A stretch of 64,000 nt of DNA from Platerodrilus igneus (taxonomy: Eukaryota; Arthropoda; Insecta; Coleoptera; Lycidae): assembly GCA_036346225.1 (NCBI GenBank), contig JARFIW010001320.1, positions 1,922,001 to 1,986,000 of the forward strand, written 5' to 3'. Below, one piece after another: positions 20,290 through 34,129 of this stretch. The position numbers and the translations under genes are program-made. Numbering within the stretch: position 1 is the stretch's first letter; every line of letters starts with the position of its first letter. The notes under the pieces were generated by a model, which was given only the letters and a program-made list of their open reading frames with translations, was not told the DNA's origin and made no database searches.

Positions 20290-22445
20290 ACTGAGGTTAA
20301 GTGGCATACTGGTCCAAACATCATACAATTAAACTTGCAACACTGCCGGGCGACTGTAGGTACCTTATGCAGACACCTGAACACAAAGCAGGCCATTGCC
20401 CTCATCCAGGAACCTTGGGTGTTGGGCTCAAGGGTTTCTGGTTTGAGCAGCCGTCATGATACTATCTTCACAGGTAACAGCCAATCTAAGCCTAGAGCTT
20501 GTATTTACATACTTAGGCATATTAACGCTCTCTTATTGCCTCAACTAAGTGGCCGCGACGTCACGACCATCCAGCTTGAATGCAATATCGGAGCAAAAAC
20601 TGATTTAATCCTGGTTTCAGTATACTTAGCAATAGAAAATAACCCCCTTCCTCGTGAGCTGATAGAGGTCATTGACGACTGCGAAAGGATGTGATTCTAA
20701 CGCCCCCCATACAACCTGGGGCAGAACTCATAGCAACCCACGAGGAAGAGCACTTCTTGAATATATTACAAGTAGGAATTTAGAAATCATAAACCGGGGG
20801 TGCGTGCCGACGTTTGTCACATCCCGTAGTCAGACGGTTATCGACCTCACCTTGGTTTTTATTGGTATTTCTAATCACATATCGAACTGGCAGATGATGC
20901 TTACAGCAACCCTTTCAGATCATAGAATGCTTAGCTTTATGATAAGGGGAGCTACAAATGTTGTTTGTAAAGAATACTGGAACCCTAGAGCGACCAATAG
21001 AGCAGTTTATGTAAACTGCCAGGAAGGACGGCTTTGCACACCGCAACACACGACCAACCTAACAACCATAGAGGAGTTATTAGGAGACATTGAAGTCCTT
21101 CAAACCTCCATTGTAGAGTCCTTTGAGCAGGCATGTCCGGTTCGAACAGTTCTAGTCGTTCCAACACCCCATGGTGGTGCAGCGTGCTTTAAAAGCTGAA
21201 CGAAACCGTGAACTGACTGTTCCATAGGGCAAAAAATAGTAAAAGTAAGTCGACTAGGAGGTTTACAAAAACCGCCAAAGACTATACAAAGCTTCAATAA
21301 GAAAACAACAAAGAGACTCATGGAAGACCTTCTGTAACTCGGTAGAGTCTGACAAAGAAACGTCTCGGATAAATAGAATCCTGCCTAAAGATCCGCGCCA
21401 ACAAACATGTTGTCTCAAATGTGCGGATGGCTCGTTTACCAACAACGAGAAAGAGACAGCGAAATTACTCCTAGATACACATTTTGCAGAAAGTGTACCC
21501 TTATAGTCTATCACTAGGATGGATGCTCCCAGGCCAGCCCCAGAGGAGACAGACTGGGAGGTAGCCAACCGGGTGGTTGAGGAAAAAACTAAAATGTGCA
21601 ATCTTAACTTTTCAACCGTTTAGGTCCCCAAGATTGGATGGCAATTTTTCAGCCCCACTGCAGTGGGGTCTGGAGAGACTGCTTCCTCACCTGGCGAGGC
21701 TGTTCAGAGGTTGTATTGCATTTAGATATATTCCCAGAAGCTGGAAGAAGGTCAGGATGATCTTCATTCCTAAACCGGGACGGAAGGGCTACTCGTTGGC
21801 CAAATCCTATCGCCCAATCAATCTAACGTCCTTTTTGTCAAAGACGCTGCAAAGATTGTGCGACATTGATATCAGGGAAGAGATTGGACAGTACTATCCT
21901 CTTCACCTAAACCAACATGCCTATATACCAGGGAGTTTTACAGAGTCCGTCCTACACGCTGTGGTAGGACGGATCAAGAAATCCCTCAAGTCAGCTTTAG
22001 GCGTATTCATAGATATTGAAATACGCGTTTAGCGAAACCACCTTTGAAAGTATTGATAACGTTATGAGAAAACACGAAGTGGACAACACTCTCAGACAGT
22101 TAATTCAACAGTACCTACGCTGTCGTGAAGTACATGGCTGTGTGGAAACCGCTTCCTTATGCAGGGCGGTAACTAAGGGCTGTCCTCAGGGTGGCGTATT
22201 ATCACCAGTACTATGAAACCTAGTAGTTGAAAACCGGTTACATTGTTTTAATGGGACCCGCTTCTACACGGTGGGGTATGCTGACGACCTGACTACTATA
22301 ATAGTTGGCAAATATGTGCAAGTGCTGTGCAATTTAATGCAAACAGCATTTAAGCTAATTGAACGATGGTGCGTGGAAAACTCTTTGACCATAAATCCAA
22401 ACAAGACCTCGCTAGTCTTGTTTACCAGCAAAAGATTATGGGTGC
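20290..22445 (+). pseudogene. LINE ORF2: AP-like endonuclease and reverse transcriptase, truncated
   Basis: The endonuclease begins near 20326 with LNLQHCRA, then LIQEPWVLGSRVSGL and RACIYI. After a frameshift near 20690 come CDSNAPHTTWG, NRGCVPTFVT and, at the catalytic end, LSDHRMLSF. The reverse transcriptase follows: FRSPRLDG, SWKKVRMIFIPKPGR, SYRPINLTSFLSKTLQRL, then after another shift near 22020 CPQGGVLSPVL (with a TGA in place of the usual Trp) and the catalytic GYADD at 22274-22288. ERWCVENSLTINPNKTS marks the start of the thumb. All RT motifs appear in normal order. The frame is broken about four times and the C-terminal third is missing. Confidence 0.88.
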
Positions 22446-23169
22446 TTTGACAACTTCAGCTGGTTTCTTTATTATTACAATAGGAATTTGCATTTTGAAC
22501 TAGAGATACCCACTGGACGTCATGGATATTTAGGTAAATTTGGGGGTTAAATTGGGGGTCTTTTTTTCTTGCACGGGTATGAAAGAAAATAGTAGATTGG
22601 GTCGATTTGGGGGGGGGGGGTTCTGACCAATCGTCCAATCGTATATTATGCTCAAGGAGTTGGAGCTTGACTGGGGAATATAACGTGCTACAGGCTTTAG
22701 AAGGTATTATTTTAGCACTTCAGCACCAGGGGATGAAGAGCCTGACCTTTATGAGTGTGCTATTCCTTTGTGTAATGTAGAAAGCCGTTTCGCCCGAAGC
22801 GGTTCGGGCACTTTTACTTTTTACTTTTTATTTCATTTTTATTTTTGTAATTTTTTTACTTTGTAAATTGACGGACAGTTGACAGCACTTGAAGTGAAAT
22901 AATATGAGGTCTTTTAGGGTACAAGATTTTTGAAAAAATCTTATTTATAAGGGTGGAGGTCGGGGAGTAACGCCTTAGCGTTACTTTAAATATAAATCAG
23001 ATACGAGAATAGGGATATTAAATTTGGATGTGCAGGCTAAATATGGACGCACCCTGTATAACATATTTTACGAATAGTTAATATTAATTAAGCATGAAAT
23101 TTTGAAGTTTTGTTTGTATAAAGGTAATTCAGATCAAAAGGTAGAACATAATTCCTGTTAAATACATTG
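22446..23169. repeat. Diverged single module related to 29.9-30.5 kb and 48.2-48.7 kb
   Basis: From about 22600 the sequence parallels 30050-30450 and 48330-48700: CCAATCGTCCAATCGT, CAGCACCAGGGGATGAAGAGCCTGACC, and TTTTTTTACTTTGT.AATTGACGGACAG. A run of twelve G lies at 22608-22619. A perfect hairpin GCCCGAA-GCGG-TTCGGGC is at 22792-22809. No coding sequence. It looks like the tail of an older module to the left of the large duplication. Confidence 0.6.
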
Positions 23170-26100
23170 TAAACGTAACTCAATTATAAACCCATTTAAA
23201 TATTGCTGTATAATTTATGATAACAAATTAAGTGAATTTAATTACTGTAGCTAATAATAATCTGTATTGGAACAGCAAGCAATTGATACTAACCATATAT
23301 ACACAGCGTCGAAAGCTTACATAATCTAAATACTTACTTCTATCTTGATGCAGACCGAATGCGTTCTGGCTAGAGGTACTGAAACATGTTACTCTTAACA
23401 TTGCTAGAATGTAAACAAACTACATACCATTCAGGAGTAGGGCAAACAGCTGTCGGTCATCATCATATGCAATTCCTCCACACAAGCTGTAAAGGGTATG
23501 GATAGCTACAATGATTACCGATTTCATCCTAACTTGAGCTACATATAGTAGGGTAATTAGACAAAATATGCTGTAACGATGACGCAAACTTCTATGGTAC
23601 AACGAAATAAACCTTAGCTCTAAGAATCGAAGAAAATTGAGTACAATTCCGCGCAGTCACGTAAAAAGAGAAAACGCACTTTTTTCATCATAAGCCCTAT
23701 TTAGTAGAGAAGAACCAATGCGACCAACCGCTAAATATCTATTCAAGTCATTCAACCAATATAGATATAAAATTGTTTTCTGAAAAAATAATTACGGGAA
23801 TCCCATACGTAATAGAAATTAATTTGAGCATGTGTTTATCTTGCCAAAATAACACGGCTGTTGTACTTAATTACTATTAGACTAGCAACATTCTGAAACT
23901 TCCTAATTAGTAAAGAATACATGTCTAGATAAGGGACAAGAAAGAATATAGAAAACCGAACTCGTGAATTTAATGAAGTACGAGCACAGTTGGCTGCCTA
24001 CCTGAGCAAACTTGAAATTGTAGAAGTGTAGCAACCCATAAATTCAAATGATTAGAAACTAAAATGCTTTTTAAAGTAAGGAGACAATAAATTTTCAAAC
24101 ATGAAATGAAACGTAACAATCTAATCACTAAATTGATGTAATTAACTACATTATCAGTTTATAACATATACTTCTTATAAATACCCTCGATTTCACTTTA
24201 ATAAGTTTAGTAGCTTGATATTTTACATATGAGAAACCACTATAAATATTAATATAATGTTTCCTGGAGCCATCTTGAATTTATTAACTATATTTATAAA
24301 TCTTTACTATACCTCAGTAAAATTAAACTCTCTCAAACAGCTTGTGAAACAAAAAATTTTAAGCATGTCAACGTCGCCCCTTGAAACACATTAACCTATT
24401 TTCAATTCTATTGGAGAAAACCCCAACGTCTGCTCGTTTTGGGAATGGTGGCGCGATCTCTTACGTCAATAAAAACCTGTAACAGGAAATTAAACGTTGA
24501 AATCAGAATGCGGTTTAAATTTAAGTGCTAGGTTTAGGAAAACTGCTAAATTTGAATTGCAATTAGCACACGTGTAGTTTACATGAGTAAATATTTGCAT
24601 AAACTTCTCGAAATGTGAATTCCATTTAAAAAGCTGTCTGCATGTGGTGTTGGTTTAAGGAAAACACAAAGCGTTTTCCTCAACGCGCATTTTCAATATT
24701 CAAAGGAGAAAGTGCGGTGCCTAGGAACATTAGAGAATGCAGTTTTAAAATAAGTATCTGTTGACGTTTAGAAATGGCAAAAACAATAGATCCAATTCGA
24801 AAAAATTAACTGTGTTTGTATTAAGCTGCTTTCTATATTGTGCTTTTCTAAATAGAAAACTATTTAAAATTGCCGCTTAAGTACACATATCAGATTGATT
24901 TCTGTCCACGGAGTTTATACAGCTCACAATTTCCATTACGCATGCCATTTAGCATATGTTTAATGACTATTATTTTTTGTAATTTTATTATAAATGGCGT
25001 TTCTTCTCTTTTTATTGAACATAAAATGCAGCTTCTGTAGAACTTATTATTCGGTGCTGTTTACTTTATAAATTTTTAGGTAAATAAGGGCGCAAAATCA
25101 ACTACAATGGGTACATTCCTACCCAAAATATACACGTTTATGCTTGAATCATTTATTTATAAAACATTTGGAATTATAGATACTGTAACGCTAGCGCATT
25201 ACTTAAAGAAACATTAATTAGTAGAAAAGAATGTATTAATTTCAGTTAGTCAAATGACGTTTTAGCACGAAAGCAGACTGTAAAATGATTGTTTACATTA
25301 AATAACGTTGCCACTTCAATATAATATTCAATTAGAGTAAAGAATTAAAATAGAGAAGCACCCAATACAGTAAATACAAACAGTGATAAATATCGGCACT
25401 ATACACTCCTTAGTATTAAAAAAAATTACAGGTAGAAATCAGGAAAAACCGGCATATGAAAGCTATTTGTACATATTCACACGAGTTCAAGAACCATCAA
25501 CTATGGGAGATACACGCCACAAAATCACAGGCACATAGAAGCAGCCATAAAATTAATTACTAATAGTTCGCCAGTCTTTTGTATTCTTACGGGTTTTATT
25601 TAATGTTAATAGAGGTTAAGCTTGGGTTGAATTTTATTTCGACTTATCTATGAACTAAGCAAAAATAGACACAAGTGCAAAAGGATATCTAGTCACCCCA
25701 GTGATAAAGTCGTATTTGGAAGAGGCACTCCATTTTACAATTGTTTTTAATTTGACCAAAACTTAATAAGTGTTTTTAAGTGTGATAAATTTAAAAAAAC
25801 AAAAGCAAATGAGGTCAATTCGGAAAAAACCGTCTTGCGTGTAAAAAGACTATCGAAAAGATTGCTGAGACTAGACGGTCTGGAGTCCTTTAATTATGAC
25901 AACAATACAAGCCTTTCAAGGTAAGTGGTTATTGTAACGTAGTTTTGTATTTCAGCCATTTTGAATGTTCCCTTTATTTCTTTTCATATAATCCCACTCC
26001 CGCACGTACTGCTCATTTTACCCGTAATAACTTACGCACAAAAAATGCCTCCATTGAAACAGACAGAGAGGGAGCAATGTTGTGCTCGCCAAAAAATCAA

Positions 26101-29100
26101 AATAAAGTTTTTGTTATCACAGTATGAATAATTGTACTTTGATTAGTACTTCCGAAGGCGCACTTTTGCGGACAAAGAGAACTTTGAAGTTAACAACTTC
26201 TAAATTTTGGAATACTTAAATAAATTACTAAAATCAAATGATCTGCGTACAATATATGGTGACATATACTACGTCTCAAGATAAAGATCAATCCTTCCTA
26301 TCCTAAACCGCACTAACAACAGCGAATGTTAGTTATTCATTCACCGTGAAAAGTATTTTCCACTACCAGTGTCCACTAATCTGTAGAATTGCCACTTCGA
26401 TTTCGTATGTTTTTACCGTTTTTTACTTATCATGATTAATGTTGGAAAATGATCGCTGTGAAATAGATGGTCAAGTACAGACTAACCAAAGTAGTAAAAA
26501 CTAACTGATACGTCTGTTGCGCTTAAATTTGCAAAGGCATAGTCAAGGTAAGTATTTTGATGTAGCCACCATACGAATGTTCCCGAAAATAAAGTTTCTA
26601 GTATTTGAGCAGGTTTGAAATTCACGTGGTCGGTAGATCAACGACGTCAGTTTTAAGATGTGATCCCGAAAATAATAGTATATTTTCTAAACATCTATTG
26701 AGTCGTAAATCTCTACTGGAATGCTTAATGTGACAGCGATTGCTTGTATGCTTGGATGCTGCTATTACAAACATGACATTCCTTCTTGAAATATTACTTC
26801 ATAATAAATTTAAAAACTAATCACCTTGTTCCTTAAGAATATTTTCAAAACCCAGTTTTTGTAGTATAAAGCAGCTGCTGTTTCGTTGAAGATTATTACA
26901 TGTTGAACAAGTAGTTGGAAAATACATGCTAATTTTACTGAATTAACAGGCAGAATTTTAGGTATCTGACGAAGTGACCGTCACACATCTTTCCCCTTCG
27001 CCCTCAAGGTAGTTGAAATACGATTGTGGAAAGCATAGCGAGGTCTATTAATTACCTGTAAGAACGCGCAAGCGTTAATTGAATCTGCTTATTACTTTAT
27101 AGCATCCGCGTCCCAACTATGTAACGCGCTGCGTGACGCTAGCTATAAATTAGATATAGACGCATCTTATGTAGTAGATTTTGCGAATAGTAAATATTAA
27201 TTAGGCATGATATTTTAATTCTTTTGTTTTAGAAAGTATAATTTCAATTAGGGCAGTTAGTATAATTAAAGCAATAAAATTTTCCTTAAAAAAATTGTTA
27301 GAATTCAATACAATAATAAGATAACGCATTCGTTCTTAAATAGGATAAATGTCGCTACAAAAAAACCGCTGAAATAAATTATTTCATAAAACATATAATG
27401 TAATAAATATGTAATTCAAATGTTAACGAAGTATAGAATGCAGGGCGTCACTCAGTAAACAAAACCACGGAGTATGCTTTAAAGAAACAAATTATACATA
27501 GAACTGCTAAAACCGTTAAGAGGTAAGATTATATTGAAGACATGGGTAGACATTCAAGGCAAATTAAAAAAATTGGTTAGACATCCAAGACAAATTGAAA
27601 AAATACGTAACTTATGTAATTAACAGGACAATAACTTCTTTTACCAAGAATAAATTAAAGTTGATACATTATATTACTGGATGATAACCACAATTTATTA
27701 AATATATTATTGAGAGATTGAATATAACAACGACAGTTGGAAGTTAAATTCCGCGAGCAAGTAATTATAGAGGTCGAAATGTAATAATACAAGGGACTAG
27801 TAAGGGGGGGGGGCAAGTTGAAGGTTAAAAAACAAAGCTTTAAGTTCAATATGTAACTGGATATCCCGCAGGGAAAATACGGGTGGACGACATGAAGTTG
27901 AAATACACTAGCAACTGCAAGGTAGGTTCACACACGCGGGTGACGTGGATATAATGTCGTGACAACGGAGGTAATAAAGGGATATGAAACTTGAAGAGAT
28001 CACCCTACTAATAATTTTTATTTTGTGGCACGTTGTGTTAAGGTAGTTAATTGAACGACGAACAACGGGAAAGTTAGCGCTTTCTAGACATCTTTAACCC
28101 TTTAAAAGATGGACTAAACCAATAAGTAAATATGAGCTTATATGTTGATACTATATAATTATGTACACGAATGTTGAGTTGTAAACGGGTTAAAAATTAA
28201 CAGATTTTAAATGTAAGTTTCCTTGGTGAAATTTAGTATTAGTTAAAGTAGGGAAGCTTGGTATTTTAAACCGACAATAAAATGATTAAAGGAGAAAATG
28301 GTACTTAACTGTTTTCTATGTTATTATATACTGCATCTCCAGAAATTTGGAAATATTGTTATATAATTTAGTATGGGAAACAGAAAAATTAGAGTGATAG
28401 TGTTATCGATGGATTTAGTTTAATGTTTTTTTAAAACTTCTTTAGTAATAATACCTGGCCAGAGTGAGGTCAAGAAACTATGATCTTTTTGTTAGGAAAT
28501 TTGTATTTATCTTACAAATATTTAATATTCATTGCAGTTAAGTAAAAGTTAAATTTATTTGCATTTATTTATGAACTAGATAAAAATTATGTCGTTGTGT
28601 AAGGATATCCAGTCGCCCCACCGATGAAGGCGTACTTGGAGAGCTCTTGATTTTGGGAACTTTATTTAATTTGATTTTAATTAATAAATGTTCTAAGATA
28701 TTTTATAGATAGGTAAAGTATAATGTCATAAATTTGGAAAACGAAGAGCAAAGTGCACCTGTCCGAAATAACCACCTTCCGTGCAGAGAAAAGATTGAAC
28801 GGATGACAGTGACAGACAGTTTTACTTCCCTTAACTATGACCAAAAAAAGTCTCTCCAGGAAAGTGAAAATAGTAGCGTATTTTGTTTGTATTTCAGCCA
28901 TTTTTATTATATTTATGTCTTTACTTTTACTATTTTTATATTTTCTTTCATTGGAACTGTTGGTAAACCACGATATTTTTTTTAGTTTTATAAATAGGAT
29001 CGGGTCCTTTTAACAGTTACGGGTAATACGAAAAAAAAAAATTTAGTTAGCATTGAGATGAAAAGGGGGCAATGTCAAGTTAAGTCAAAAAAATTAATTT

Positions 29101-31440
29101 TAATTTAGTTTCTCTGTAAATGTGGAGCATTTTGTGGCTGTTAAAAGGACCTGAACCTTTGACAAAAGTCCTATATCCCTAAATTTTACCAATATTAATT
29201 GTCAATTTGTACTGTACTGGACGCCTACTTGCCAACATTGCTGAAATAAATTAGTGTATTGGAAGTGTAGTATTTATTGCCGTCTACAGTGTTTGACCAT
29301 CACATCCATTGCTCTTATAAGCCCTTACGACACACGATAATTAAAAAATAACAGGAACCCACTCCCGTACCACTGTTAACCGATGCAACCTTAAAATTGT
29401 TACGAGGTGTTCCCGTCCCTTCACGGCATCACAAAATTTTTTACGTAACGTTCATTTTACCCGTAACAAAACGTCTTCAAAAAAAGTGATCGATGGTATT
29501 AAGGTTTTGTGAGCGCGTAAGTCAGTGGCTAGTGTTACCTCGTACTATCTATCGATTGGGATATTCAACGTTTAAAGTGGTTTCACATCAAGGGTATTAT
29601 CAGTTAGAACACCTTCGGGTTTGAGGCACATTCGATGTTGAAACCGAGCATGTCTTACGGTTCTTGAGTAGCAACACCCAAAGAGTAAAGATCATAAACA
29701 TTAAAAATTCCAACCGTGTGAAGGGACGTCGAATCATCATATCAAAAGCTATCGAAAAACTACGCATCGTTTTTTTAATTGTTTATTGTTTTCAACTACA
29801 CCCATGCCCTAGACCTATCCTAGTCATACAGATCTAAAAAAGTTAGAATAAATTAACAGAACTAACATAAAAGGAAATAATTTATCACAATACGGTAAAT
29901 AACTTCTGTGTTGGAACTGCTTGCCCCGTCCTGTCGTCTTGGACGGGTCGATGTTAATTTTCGAAGTTAAATTGCAGGAGGGGGGGTGTCTTCTATTTCT
30001 TTTCATAGGGAAAAGACAGAGAGTAGTAGTATCGGACGATTTGCGCAGGAACTTTCTGGTCAACCGTCCAATCTTAAATTGCGCCTAGAGAGTTGGAGTA
30101 ATACTTGACTGCGGAATGTAGCGTTGTCCATTTCTCAGCACCAGGGAGTAAAGAGCCTGACCTCCTGTGATTTTTCTATTCTTTTGTGGAATAGGAAGAT
30201 TGTATCACGGCCGTTCACTTTAAGCGTCGCTTGCAGTGTTTAACCCGTATCGTCTGAAAGCTTTTTACTTTTATATTTCATTCTTATTTTTTGATTTTTT
30301 TACTTTGTCATTTGACGGACAGTGCACGAAGTAATTGAACTGAAATAGCACGAGAGTAGCAGTAGAGAAATTTTGAAAAAATCGTGTTTGTAAGCGGAGG
30401 GGAGGGAGACTCAGCGCGCGGCTCTCTTTTTTAACTACGCTTGCAATATCAGATTATGTTTCAATCACGTGTTCGTAGAATTAAAGTCGTGACGTCCGAG
30501 AAAAAAGTAGAAACTTAAGAATTTTCGATTTTGCATTGTTTTAAGGGAACTGTTGTTTGAAAGAAGAAAGACTGGTGTCTCTAAAAATCCTTGGCCTTAA
30601 AGATATATTGGAAATTAAGCAGTGGGTACAATATCAACCTATATGTCTATAATTTATAATTATATACTTGTGGATTGTATTTATGTAGTAAGAAATTAAT
30701 AAAACGTAAAAATAATTATTTTGTTGAACTATGAAATAGTGACGGAACTCGTTTTGATTAAATTTAAGCATGATATTATAGTGTAAAGAAATTTGGAACG
30801 TTTAAAAATATTACGAAATATGTGCGTATTGATTTTAAATTTAAGCTTTAATGGTGGATTGATTGTTAGTTGAGTGAAAATTTAAAAATTTTGAATGGGC
30901 AATAGAATGATAAACGGAAAGTTGGTATTTAACTGTTTTCTGGGTATTGTAATCAAGAGAATTTTCAGAAATGGGATTTAGAATATCATGCATATTCGTT
31001 ACTGGAAGCTAGAAGAAGTTGTGATATTAGTGAAGGATTTAATTCTTTATTAAGGTTTTCTGTTTTTAATAACACCTGGCCAGTTTGATGTTAGGATACT
31101 AACCTTTCTGTATTGAACGTAGAAAGAAACTTCTTCCAATTTCGGTGAAAGTGGACTTCTAATCGAAACATAAAATTCTTGAAACTACAATCTAAGAGCT
31201 GCGAGGTTTTCTTACGGCTTTTGACGGGGATCAATCATTCGGTATTTTTAAACGGGTTAGTCCCTTGTAGGTTCAAACGGGACGACGTTGTGCGAATATA
31301 CCCATCACAGTCAAGGCATAAAACCCAACGTCACCAATTGTTAACACTGAACAATCTTTATAGTGCAAATGAAGAGAAAATTAGGAGATGTCGTCATGTT
31401 ACCGTTCTGCCTGCTACCTCAGTGGCTACTTCCAATATCA
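23170..31440. repeat. Large duplicated block, copy 1 (8.3 kb)
   Basis: Matches 34130-36382 plus 44229-49728 in the same order and orientation, at very high identity between about 24280 and 25830 and lower elsewhere. The right limit is sharp: both copies read CTACTTCCAATATCA and then diverge at 31441 and 49729. The block is itself modular. AGCATGAAATT-type anchors sit at 23090, 27206 and 30767, AAGGATATC.AGTC at 25683 and 28603, TTTCAGCCATTTT at 25953 and 28893, and CCTGGCCAG at 28454 and 31078. No gene is recognised, and short frames do not hold between copies. It includes a run of ten G at about 27807. Confidence 0.88.
25403..25406. other. Empty target site corresponding to the 36383-44228 insertion
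   Basis: In copy 1 the sequence CACTATACACTCCTTAG is continuous. In copy 2 the same sequence is split after ACAC by the LTR element and resumes with ACACTCCTTAG. ACAC is therefore the 4-bp target duplication, and the insertion came after the block was duplicated. Confidence 0.93.
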
Positions 31441-33760
31441 TTCCTTTTCCTGAAAAGTTTTCAGAGAGCCTCTTTTACTCGTGTGCGGGTTGGAGTCGAA
31501 CGAGAGACTGAACCAGCATCTTCTACAATCCATAGGCGTACTTCTGTTGTACTTCCTACCTCTATTACGAAGTGGAGTCTAAAATTTTATGGTAATTCTA
31601 ATACCCTTTCCGTTCACACTTTTCTAGAGAGAATCAAAGAACTGACCGAAATGGAATTATTTGAGTTCACGCTGGATTTGTTTGAGTCGAAATCCTTACT
31701 TATGTATCACGGTAACCGCGACCCGATTTCTGATTGGCAGTCGGTCGGCTTGTTGGTATAATATTTCAAACCTGCTGAATACAAAGGGAGACTATTTTAC
31801 GACATTTTGAAGAGAGCCAAAGATCCGTAAGTATCGCCCAAATATTTACACTTCAACATTGGTTATCGAAATCTGCCCCCATTCTGTCCCACACTGTTAA
31901 AGACGGTGCATTCGCTACGAAAATGAAAGGAGGAATGCCTACAATTAGAACGGAAACAATTTCGGGTCGATAGTTATGTACCCTCAAGTCGACATAGACG
32001 CTCCTACGTGAAATCAGATTTTGTTTTTGAAGCTGCCATGACTGCTAAACCCACTACTGATTTTCAGGATCGGTCTGTTACGATTCGTCCAACCACCTCT
32101 ACCAGACCCAACCTTTCTGTTACTACCCCTCCTCCATCTTCTGCTAGGTCAATAATCTGTTTCAGTTATGACTGACCTGGGCATGTTTCCTCACATAGTA
32201 CCCAACTCAAGATATTCCACTGTAATGGTTGCGCACGCAAGAAAGTCATTTGACTCAACTGTCCTTCGTGTAAAAAAATTTTAAACAGACGGCAGGGTTG
32301 TCATACATAGTTGAAGGCCTTATCTTGTCGCTAATCTAGACTTCTCTTTTTCCTGACCTCCACAAACACTCCAGATTCCTACTCAATTTTATCTGTACTA
32401 ATGTCAGTGGCGTCGCAAGTCCCTAGTTACAAGTTTAAATCTTAGGTCGATTTTTTACGGGTCTTTCAGATGCGGAGCTACCCTCACTATTCTTGACGGG
32501 CCTAGTTGGCATTGGTTGCGTTCGCTCAACTTGCCACTCAATGCCTTCTCGTTTCTATTCTGTAGTCTTGCCGATCCGAATGTACTATCTAAGGTTCCGT
32601 TTCTTTTTCCTTCGCCTTCTAGGATTCTATCATCGTCTCGGATGTTTCATAATTCCTGAAATTTCTTGATGTCTAATTTTGGGTATCGACTTTTGAAAGT
32701 CGATATGTGTTCCTAATTTTTGCGATAACCTATGGACTTTTGCTTCTTTCTCCTCCTTGGCAATCACAACTTTTGATCCTGTCCAAGTTGTATCCGACTT
32801 ACTTCCAAGCAACGACATCGTTTGTATTCTCTAATTTTCAATGTCTTCTCTAAACAGCCTTCTGGTTTTGGTTGCACTACTTTAGTCCAACATCACATCC
32901 GTGCGTCCACAGAATTTACAAAACAACGTTATTGTCCATTTTCTCCTCTTATTAAAATTGCGCATTCAAACTCGACGAGATTCTCCGTCACGGAGTTGTC
33001 GAACCTTTCAACAGTCTTGGTCTAGTCCCATTGTCTTCGTAAAGAAAAAGATTACTCATATAAGTTCTGTATTGACTTGCGGAAAGTCAACCAATTCACC
33101 CAAAAATATACCTATCCTTTTCTTTATATCTCTACTATTCTAAATCGGCTTCGCGGTGCTTGCTTTTCCCCATTAAATATTCGTTCTGCCTACTGGCAAA
33201 TTCCTCTCGCTCCCAAATTTAAACCTATCACTGCCTTTACTTCCCCCAACGGGGCTCATACAAATTTTGACATCTCTCTTTCGGACTCCATATTTCTCGC
33301 GCTACCTTCCAACGCCTTATTGACTAGGTCATCGAACCTGACCTTGAACACTTCTGCTTTGCATATCTAGACGATATCGCCATAGCCATCCCCTCCTTCG
33401 ACGAACACCTTCGCATTCTCGACTTAGTGCCTTCACGTCTTTTCGTTGCTGACCTTACCCTTCGTCAGTATAAGTGTCATTTCTGCCTTCCCAAACTCGG
33501 TTATCTTGGTTACGTCGTTAACCGAGTTGTTCTACTTGTTGACCCTGAGAAAGTTTTTGCTATCCTTAATATCCTGCCTCCCTCTCTTCGAGAAGTCCGT
33601 TGGTTGATTGGCATATACAGTTGGCACCTGCGCGGCGTTTCATTCCGAATTTCACCAACCTTATTTCCCCGCTTTCTAATCTTACTCGTAACAATGTCCC
33701 TTTTGTCTAGACAATTTGTTACACCATGACTTCTTTTAAAACGTGTTGTACCTTGTTACC
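31340..33760 (+). pseudogene. Ty3/gypsy gag and reverse transcriptase remnant
   Basis: Gag: KWSLKFYGNSNTLSVHTFLE and MELFEFTLDLFESKSLL near 31570-31700, then AEYKGRLFYDILKR near 31780, a basic/Ser stretch near 31990, and a damaged CX2C..GH zinc knuckle near 32155. A second half-finger CNGCARK is at about 32223. Pol: SSPIVFVKKK near 33025, CIDLRKVNQFT-like sequence near 33075, SAYWQIPL near 33190, TAFTSPNG near 33231, the catalytic YLDD at 33364-33375, and FCLPKLGYLGYVV near 33484. These follow gypsy RT order, ending before RNase H and integrase. Stops and shifts are frequent. The upstream 270 bases (31170-31440) are part of the duplicated block and recur at 49460-49728, so the second copy once led into the same gag. 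Confidence 0.85.
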
Positions 33761-34129
33761 TCCAATACGAGTGGATGAATAAGAAAAGAACGAAATCAGA
33801 ACAAAATGTTCACCCATATTACGGGGTAACAAAGCAAGGGGAGAGAAAGAGCAAGAAACGAATGTTCTGTGCTAAACACAGTAACAGATTAGGGAAAGGG
33901 GTTTAAAGAACGAAATGACAGTGCATACCAACCAATTCACCTATTTTTTCGAACATTTGTACCTGCAAGAATAATCAAACACAAAACGCACATAAAATAT
34001 AACTCTAATAAATAATTTATAGGAATTTAAATAGAAAAAAAAGTAAATGGTAAAGACTCCACTCCTTAAATACTAATTACATCTAGTAACAATTACATCT
34101 AAAGGTGTTTTGGAAACAAAAAATTACTC
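33761..34129. other. Unassigned spacer before duplicated block copy 2
   Basis: AG-rich then AT-rich sequence. The pol similarity has ended, and the duplicated block resumes at about 34130 with TATAAACTCCCTTAAATATTGC. No gene or repeat recognised. Confidence 0.5.

Larger units (their letters stand above)
18283..22445 (+). mobile_element. LOA/jockey-type non-LTR retrotransposon lacking its 3' end
   Basis: Starts right after the mariner with a GC-rich leader of about 850 bases, then a broken ORF1 and a broken ORF2 with endonuclease and reverse transcriptase. Similarity stops at about 22445, just after the RT palm/thumb boundary, and unrelated AT-rich sequence follows. No RNase H, C-terminal zinc cluster or A tail is present. 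LINEs normally lose the 5' end, so retention of the leader with loss of the 3' end points to later deletion or recombination. Clade is inferred from the CPQGGVLSP motif and ORF1 type. Confidence 0.85.
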
